Source: Paenibacillus macerans
GTDB taxonomy: Bacteria; Bacillota; Bacilli; Paenibacillales; Paenibacillaceae
Direction of reading: 5' to 3'
Assembly (NCBI RefSeq): GCF_023715465.1
Contig: NZ_JAMBOE010000005.1
Location: forward strand, 496,001-560,000
Length of the DNA: 64,000 nt
The notes beneath the pieces are model-generated. The model was not told the origin of the DNA, did no database searches, and was given only the letters and a program-made list of their open reading frames with translations. Of this stretch, positions 58,817-64,000 are shown one piece after another (the first letter of the stretch is position 1; every line of letters begins with the position of its first letter). Both the position numbers and the translations under genes were made by a program.

Positions 58817-60931
58817 TTATTGTGCGCCAGACTGCTTCATGCGAAGAAGTATGCACACGGCCGAAAACGGTTTTGCCAAACGGCAGGAAATGTGACCGTC
58901 TTCTGCTTTCACATCCGTATTGTTGTCCGGGAACATTTGCGTAATTTCGTAATGCCCCCATGCAGGAAGAGGCAGCTTTACACTTTCCGGAACGTCACCT
59001 CCAAAGGTATGTACAACTGCCATCATCTGTGATCGGTCTTTGGATGTGCGCGTGATTCCTTGCCATCCCTTGGGATGACGATAGCTGTGCACCAAGGTGC
59101 CGTATCGAGTTGTTGTACCTTCCTTAATGATCGGAGAAACCAGCTTATAGAAAGCAATGGCCTCGTCCACAATTTTCCACTGTTCTTCATTTAAATCATG
59201 GATATCGCCGGACAAACACATCCGGCCTAGCATCGTGCCGGCCAGCGAGTACACCAAACGCTGCAAACTGTCATTTTTTCTAAGAACGGCCCAGATCTGG
59301 CTTTGCCTCGGCAAAATCACTCTATGCAAATTCGCGGCAATGATCGGGATTTCCTCACATTCATGAGCGTCCGAAAATGATGACATACTTGTAAGTCCAA
59401 CCATGGAAGGCTCCAGGCGGTGACCGCCGGATGCGCAATTTTCAATCACAATATCGGGTACTTCTTGTTTGATCAACCTGAAAAAATCCTGAACCGCTTG
59501 CATCTGCCGGCGTAATCCTTCACCGAGCGATTCCGCGCCGTCGCAGCCGATGCCCAGATTATCGTTATAATCAACTTTTAAATAGCCGAATCCATGATTT
59601 TTCAAAAAGGAGATCACTTTCTCTTTCAAATAGCTGACGACAAAGGGATTGCGGAAGTCCCAAAACCGCCGGTCACCACTCGTGATCGGCAAGCCGTCCC
59701 GTTTTAAGAGATGATCAACCCAATGAAACGCCGCGGATTCCACGCCGCAAACCTCCATTTCGAACCAAACGCCGGGAATCATCCCGCATTTTCTAATATG
59801 TTCGAGCGTTTGTTCCAGCCCATCAGGGAAATCAATAGGGTTCACATCCCAATCGCCCATACTGTTAAACCAGTGCGTCCCTTCCCGCTTATACCATCCG
59901 CAATCAATGACAAGATAACGTATTCCCCTGCCTTTGAGCCGTTCGGCAATCGCGTAAAGATTCGCAGCCGATGGAGCCCCCCATGTTGTACAAAACTCGT
60001 TAAAGACGATCGGCAGATCTTCTTCCAGCGCCGGCCCGCGCAATAGAGGCCGGTCCTGAATCCCGGTTAATCGCTCCGCCGCACGGTCAACATCCCCCAC
60101 TACTGCGGTGAGATAGGCGCTGGGAGTCTGAAATGCCTCTCCAGGGCCGATCGTCTTGGTCCAATGGCCAAATTCCCTGTCCGCCAGTCCGCCTGACAGA
60201 TACAGGGCGTCATCCCGTCTGCCGATCTCGATCTGCCAGGAGGCGGGGTGGGCGATTTGAACCCCCCAAGTCACGCCAACACGGGTGTCCTCCAAATATG
60301 CCGCCGGGAAAAATCCCCGCGCCGGCATGGATCCTACCTGTCCGAAGCGCAGACATCGTGTACCCGAAGGCGCCCAGGCCGGTTCAAGGTTTAAATCTTC
60401 GATATTACTGGAATATAAGCGCCCTTCCGCGGACCATGAACTAAGGATTCGATGGAAAATTAACGATTCGGGAGCATCATCCTCGGCAAACGGGGTGAAC
60501 CCTGTCAACGAGAAGGATGATATCATTTCCGCCGTAACGGGCAGTTCGCTTTCATTCTTGACGATTGTAAAAGACTCCAGCGCTCGATACCCCGAATACC
60601 AGGTTAAATGATGCTCGACCCGGCACGAACCCGGGCTGCGCCATGCGGACACCACCGTTACACTAGTATCGCGCTCCAATTTACGCTGTTCTTCAAATAA
60701 CAGCGCATCCATGGTTCCGCTGTTGCGCATGGAATGGCCGTGCGCGAATCCGCCGGGATAAGCATCCCCGATGAATTTGAGTTGCACTAAAGGATCTACC
60801 TTGTATTTCTTCTCACAGACATGGGATACCATGGATTCCGGCAGCAGGACCAAGCCCGGTTGCCCGGTTTGGCCATCTTTAACATAACGGGCTATCATAT
60901 CGCCGAATCTATAGTCCTTATTAATCTCCAT
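58817..60931 (-). CDS. GH36 alpha-galactosidase-like protein
   Basis: 704 residues, no signal peptide. N-terminal beta-supersandwich (to about 285), then the barrel: FNEFCTTWGAPSAANLYAIAERLKGRGIRYLVIDCGWY, GMIPGVWFEMEVCG, the nucleophile Asp in GYLKVDYNDNLGIGCDG and the acid/base Asp in TSMSSFSDAHE. SCASGG-like motif reads IENCASGGHRLEPSM. These fit GH36/clan GH-D. The nucleophile motif YLKVDYN and the unusual ESAAFHWVDHLLKRDG suggest a subfamily other than raffinose alpha-galactosidase, perhaps acting on a fucose- or galactose-containing glycan. The gene is 20 bases after the response regulator. Confidence 0.85.
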   Translation of the reverse strand: MEINKDYRFGDMIARYVKDGQTGQPGLVLLPESMVSHVCEKKYKVDPLVQLKFIGDAYPGGFAHGHSMRNSGTMDALLFEEQRKLERDTSVTVVSAWRSPGSCRVEHHLTWYSGYRALESFTIVKNESELPVTAEMISSFSLTGFTPFAEDDAPESLIFHRILSSWSAEGRLYSSNIEDLNLEPAWAPSGTRCLRFGQVGSMPARGFFPAAYLEDTRVGVTWGVQIAHPASWQIEIGRRDDALYLSGGLADREFGHWTKTIGPGEAFQTPSAYLTAVVGDVDRAAERLTGIQDRPLLRGPALEEDLPIVFNEFCTTWGAPSAANLYAIAERLKGRGIRYLVIDCGWYKREGTHWFNSMGDWDVNPIDFPDGLEQTLEHIRKCGMIPGVWFEMEVCGVESAAFHWVDHLLKRDGLPITSGDRRFWDFRNPFVVSYLKEKVISFLKNHGFGYLKVDYNDNLGIGCDGAESLGEGLRRQMQAVQDFFRLIKQEVPDIVIENCASGGHRLEPSMVGLTSMSSFSDAHECEEIPIIAANLHRVILPRQSQIWAVLRKNDSLQRLVYSLAGTMLGRMCLSGDIHDLNEEQWKIVDEAIAFYKLVSPIIKEGTTTRYGTLVHSYRHPKGWQGITRTSKDRSQMMAVVHTFGGDVPESVKLPLPAWGHYEITQMFPDNNTDVKAEDGHISCRLAKPFSAVCILLRMKQSGAQ

Positions 60932-60951
60932 TTCATCCCGGCCTTCTTTTT

Positions 60952-61686
60952 TTAGGATTCGTCTCTGTCCTTTGCCGTTTCGTCTCTTTCACGGTAGGCG
61001 CCTGGCGTGATCCCCGTATACTTCTTGAACACTTTGGCGAAATAATGTTTACTCTCAAACCCGACCCGCCGCCCGATCTCGCTCACGGAAAGATGCCGAT
61101 GCGTCCCTAGCAATTTCTGCGCTTCCTTGATCCGGAATGCGTTTAAATAATTCACAAACGTGTCTCCCGTCACTTTCTTGAACAAGCTGCTGATGTAATT
61201 CGGATGAAGATTCATCAGTTCGGCAAGATGATCCAGCGAAAGGTCGTTCATATAATGCTGTTCTGTATAGGCCAGAATACGTTTCGTGTGCCTTTCACAC
61301 TCCGAATCGGCTTCAGAAGGAAGCTCCTGATCGATATGTCTCAGCAGCCCGGCAATCTCATTTTTGTCAAGCGGTTTCAGCAAATAATCCACCACGCCCC
61401 AGCGCAGCGCTCTCCTCACGTATTCGAAATCGTCATAGCCCGTCAGGATAATAAACCGGTCACATAGGCCGCTCCCCTTGGCCTCCTCCATCAGCTCGAA
61501 TCCGTTTTTCTCCGGCATATGGAGATCCGTCACCGTAACATCCGGCATATAACCTTTCATGACTTCAAGCGCTTCAAAAGCGTTGCCTGCCTCGCGCACC
61601 TCGGTACCGAGCGGAGCCGCATCCTTGATGACCTTGACCAATCCCCCAAGAATAAGCGGCTCATCATCCACAATCAATAATCTCAT
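60952..61686 (-). CDS. AraC-type response regulator (YesN-like)
   Basis: 244 residues from ATG 61686, which overlaps the kinase stop (ATGA). Receiver: LLIVDDEPLILGG, phosphoacceptor Asp 54 in VTVTDLHMP, Lys in YLLKPLDKNE. Two AraC helix-turn-helices: LSLDHLAELMNLHPNYISSLFKKVTG and VSEIGRRVGFESKHYFAKVFKKYTG. It is compact compared with the 521-residue regulator at 31774. Expected to activate the operon that starts upstream of the right window edge. Confidence 0.92.
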   Translation of the reverse strand: MRLLIVDDEPLILGGLVKVIKDAAPLGTEVREAGNAFEALEVMKGYMPDVTVTDLHMPEKNGFELMEEAKGSGLCDRFIILTGYDDFEYVRRALRWGVVDYLLKPLDKNEIAGLLRHIDQELPSEADSECERHTKRILAYTEQHYMNDLSLDHLAELMNLHPNYISSLFKKVTGDTFVNYLNAFRIKEAQKLLGTHRHLSVSEIGRRVGFESKHYFAKVFKKYTGITPGAYRERDETAKDRDES

Positions 61687-63431
61687 CGTTGACCCGGCGC
61701 CCCTTTCGATATGATGATGGTGAGACATGTTCCCCGGCCTTGCTCACTATCAAGCGCCAAGTGCGAAGCTCCGCCGAAAAACGATTTGACCCGCTCGTTG
61801 ACGTTAATCAGACCTACGCCTCCCTCCATCTCCTGGACGGAATGTACATCGCCTCCCCCCGTTAGCCGTGAACGGAGCCTGGGCAGTTTGTCTTCCGGAA
61901 TGCCTATTCCGCTGTCCGAAACGCAGATCCGGATTTCGTCGGCGGTTTCCGACGCCTGAAGCTTGATATGGACGGGTCGCAGCGTCGCGGACGCCCCATG
62001 GATGATGCTGTTCTCGATCAAAGGCTGGAGCATGAACCGGGGGCAGGCGATCTGCTCCGCGTCGACGGTGATGTCAATCTCGTAACTCAGCCTGTTCTGA
62101 AGCCGCATTTTGTGAATATTGAGATAGAAGACGACCGTCTCGATTTCCCTGGCAAGAACCGTTTGGTCCTCCTTCGAAGACAGGCTGTAACGCATCAGCT
62201 TCCCGAACCAATAGGAAATGTCGGCTACCTCTTTATCGTTATTGGATTCCGCCAGCATTCGGATGGTCTCAAGCGTGTTGTATAGAAAATGCGGTTTGAT
62301 TTGGGCTTGCAGCACTTTATAGGCCGCTTCTTTGTTTCGCAGCTCGGCCCGGTGGACGTTGTTGATCAGCTCATCCATACGCTGGATCATCGAATTGTAG
62401 GTCATGGTCAGAAACCCGATCTCATCCTGACGGTTCGGCTTGTCGTGCTTGCTGATGTACTGTTTCATATTGTCATCGCTCAAGTTGCGCATATGTCTGG
62501 CCAGGCGAAGGATACGTTTCGTAATGGTAGACGCGAGTGCATAATACGCAAGCGACAGTGCCGCCAGAAGAAGGACGATGGTGGAAATCAGAATAATCTC
62601 TTTGCGTTTGACCGCGTGAAACACTTCGTCTACCTTTCCGGTGACGACGACCCGGACGCCAAGCTCCTCGATGTAAAGCTGATTTACGATCGTTTTCCGG
62701 TTGATGAAATAGGCTTTCGTATCGTTCGAGCCGAGCAGCTTCCACGTTTCGTCGTCAATCCCGGCAGCTGCGCCTTCCGCCGCCGGCAGACCTCCTTGCT
62801 TCGGTAACAGGAACGCTTTCCAGTTGCCTTCTCCGCCTGTCGCGTTGTAAAATTTCCGGATCAGACCACCGCTGATGCGGAGCTCAAGAAGCCCGATGAT
62901 CTCTGTAAAATCCGGGTTGTAAATGTTCTGGTAAAAAACGAGCCGCGGTTCCCGGGCTCCCGGATCGGGCACACCCCACACTCCTTGACCAGGCTTCAGC
63001 GAACTGGCGATCTCCTTGCCCTGAGGATCCAGAGACGATATATCGAGAAACCGGTCGGTGATTTGAAGTGCGCGCTCCTTTGTTGTATATATCCTGAACC
63101 TCTCAATTTCCGGATTGGCATACAGCGACTGTGTAATAATCGGACTGATATACCGGTTGTAGGCGTAAATGCTGTCCGATTCGGATTCATAAATTCCGCC
63201 TAAATAATCCGTCACATACGGGTTATATTGCAGCAAGCGATGGATGGAGTCGACTCGGGTCAGATCCGCCTTCATGTTTGCCTTCGCCTGTTCCAATATT
63301 TTTTGCCGGCTCTCCACGAATTGTTGGGTCAGGTTGCCGTAGATTTGTACATAATAGTAATATCCGAACGTGACGACCGGAATAAAAATCAAGATGACAT
63401 ATCCTAAAATGATTTTGCGTACGATGCTCAC
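61683..63431 (-). CDS. YesM-type sensor histidine kinase
   Basis: 582 residues starting at GTG 63431 (GGGGGG upstream; in-frame codons further upstream have no hydrophobic start and no RBS). Helices at about 6-28 and 286-308 bracket a large extracytoplasmic sensor. HAMP region (TITKRILRLARHMRNLSDDN), His motif QAQIKPHFLYNTLETIRMLA, and ATPase motifs QPLIENSIIHGA, VSDSGIGIPEDKL and GVGLINVNERV. It is coupled to the response regulator by ATGA and sits between a sugar-binding protein gene and GH36. Confidence 0.92.
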   Translation of the reverse strand: MSIVRKIILGYVILIFIPVVTFGYYYYVQIYGNLTQQFVESRQKILEQAKANMKADLTRVDSIHRLLQYNPYVTDYLGGIYESESDSIYAYNRYISPIITQSLYANPEIERFRIYTTKERALQITDRFLDISSLDPQGKEIASSLKPGQGVWGVPDPGAREPRLVFYQNIYNPDFTEIIGLLELRISGGLIRKFYNATGGEGNWKAFLLPKQGGLPAAEGAAAGIDDETWKLLGSNDTKAYFINRKTIVNQLYIEELGVRVVVTGKVDEVFHAVKRKEIILISTIVLLLAALSLAYYALASTITKRILRLARHMRNLSDDNMKQYISKHDKPNRQDEIGFLTMTYNSMIQRMDELINNVHRAELRNKEAAYKVLQAQIKPHFLYNTLETIRMLAESNNDKEVADISYWFGKLMRYSLSSKEDQTVLAREIETVVFYLNIHKMRLQNRLSYEIDITVDAEQIACPRFMLQPLIENSIIHGASATLRPVHIKLQASETADEIRICVSDSGIGIPEDKLPRLRSRLTGGGDVHSVQEMEGGVGLINVNERVKSFFGGASHLALDSEQGRGTCLTIIISKGAPGQR

Positions 63432-63485
63432 GGTAACGATTCCCCCCGCTGCCGATTTATTTCTTCTAACCGTACCATGAGCAAG

Positions 63486-63518
63486 CAAAACCCGGTAGAG
63501 TTTTGACCTCCCTACCGG
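63486..63518 (-). terminator. Hairpin after the solute-binding protein gene
   Basis: CCGGTAG / CTACCGG stem with a 13-base loop, followed on the minus strand by GTTTTGCTTG, between the binding protein and the kinase. Probably a partial terminator separating a highly expressed binding protein from regulator genes. Confidence 0.6.
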
Positions 63519-63534
63519 TTGCGGCGACCTTCGC

Positions 63535-64000
63535 TTACTCGAACAAATCCTTCTTCTTCTGATAAGTCTCGTTTGCCCAATCGACAAGCTCTTGCAAGCC
63601 CATATTCTCGGCCGTCTTCACCATATTCTCGTATTTCGCAACGGCTTCCTCTTCGGAACTCGCCAGGTAAATTTTAACCTTCTCATTTTTGATCATCTCG
63701 TCGATCTTGGTTTTGATCGTCTTTTCTTTAGAATCCGGCTGGGTCTGAATCAGGCCGAGCGCCGGCTTATAGGCCGTAATGGCCTTTGTCTCCATCAAGG
63801 CCTGTGTCTTCTGCGTGCCCGGAACATAGGACAGCATGCCTTCCGTGACTCCGTCGTTGTACAGATACCACCATTTAATTCCATTGCCGTTAATGAAATC
63901 GGCATCCGTCGGATTGTATTTCAGATCTGGATAACCCGCATCGTTCCATGTCCAATGCTCGCCCTCGACGCCAAACATGGTCAGTTTTTTGCCTTCGTCG
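63535..64000 (-). CDS. Extracellular solute-binding protein, C-terminal part (runs off right edge)
   Basis: The last 155 or so residues of a family 1 solute-binding protein of the large type found with YesM/YesN loci. Visible motifs: FGVEGEHWTWNDAGYPDLKYNP, NGIKWWYLYNDGVTEG and the C-terminal KYENMVKTAENMGLQELVDWANETYQ. FGVEGxHY and the final helical segment are typical of LplA/LipO-type lipoproteins. The 5' end, signal peptide and permease genes lie outside the window. It is transcribed toward the kinase gene. Confidence 0.85.
   Translation of the reverse strand, partial: DEGKKLTMFGVEGEHWTWNDAGYPDLKYNPTDADFINGNGIKWWYLYNDGVTEGMLSYVPGTQKTQALMETKAITAYKPALGLIQTQPDSKEKTIKTKIDEMIKNEKVKIYLASSEEEAVAKYENMVKTAENMGLQELVDWANETYQKKKDLFE

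Overview
The window looks like chromosome of a Paenibacillus-type bacterium (Firmicutes, Paenibacillaceae). The evidence is moderately GC-rich genes with strong AGGAGG-type ribosome sites, a LiaFSR/PspA envelope-stress operon, YwmB, YesM/YesN-type two-component pairs beside sugar ABC transporters, many glycoside hydrolases, and several families of palindromic intergenic repeats. No rRNA, tRNA, CRISPR array, transposase or prophage gene was seen.

Layout. 1-4.1 kb: 5' end of prfC, then zwf, a spermidine-synthase-like gene and ywmB, all leftward. 4.1-4.4 kb: a repeat island (a large dyad element and a 15-bp tandem array). 4.5-9.2 kb: one leftward envelope-stress operon (LiaI-like membrane protein, PspA paralogue, PspC, PspA/LiaH, liaF, liaS, liaR). 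9.4-12.8 kb: rightward NhaD/ArsB-type transporter with an attenuator-like leader, a small membrane protein, an orphan KhtT-like regulator and a YitT-family protein. 12.8-13.4 kb: decayed LysR fragment and palindromic repeats. 13.4-25.9 kb: leftward sugar ABC transporter, GH38 alpha-mannosidase, an unclassified TIM-barrel hydrolase and a GtaA-like protein, with a GntR/LacI hybrid regulator; divergent from it is a secreted GxGYxYP protein (26.1-28.3 kb). The promoters of this block share AT-rich motifs and are probably one regulon for a mannose-containing glycan.

28.3-30 kb is a decayed stretch (dihydrofolate-reductase-family pseudogene, ArsR regulator, AT-rich spacer). 30.0-37.5 kb: rightward YesM/YesN pair, sugar ABC transporter (no ATPase gene) and a GH43-like enzyme. 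37.6-42.7 kb: leftward SDR dehydrogenase, split transketolase, MFS sugar-acid-type transporter and FadR-type GntR regulator, apparently a small catabolic locus without a kinase. 42.7-43.2 kb: a possible MITE-like element. 43.2-47.0 kb: amino-acid ABC transporter with an embedded cytosolic CapA-family protein. 47.2-52.9 kb: xylan degradation cluster (GH30_8 XynC, GH43-CBM6 XynD, GH10, and a GH43 without signal peptide). 53.0-53.6 kb: another repeat island. 53.6-64 kb: leftward locus beginning beyond the right edge: solute-binding protein, sensor kinase, AraC-type response regulator, GH36, fuconolactonase-like amidohydrolase, aldo/keto reductase, zinc alcohol dehydrogenase, GH95 alpha-L-fucosidase; this fits release and oxidation of fucose-type sugars.

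The most promising poorly described items are the unclassified hydrolase at 15492-17873, the CapA/amino-acid transporter pairing, the kinase-less split-transketolase locus, a GntR regulator whose only well-placed start is ATT, and the repeat families. All functions are inferred from reading the translations; no database search was possible.
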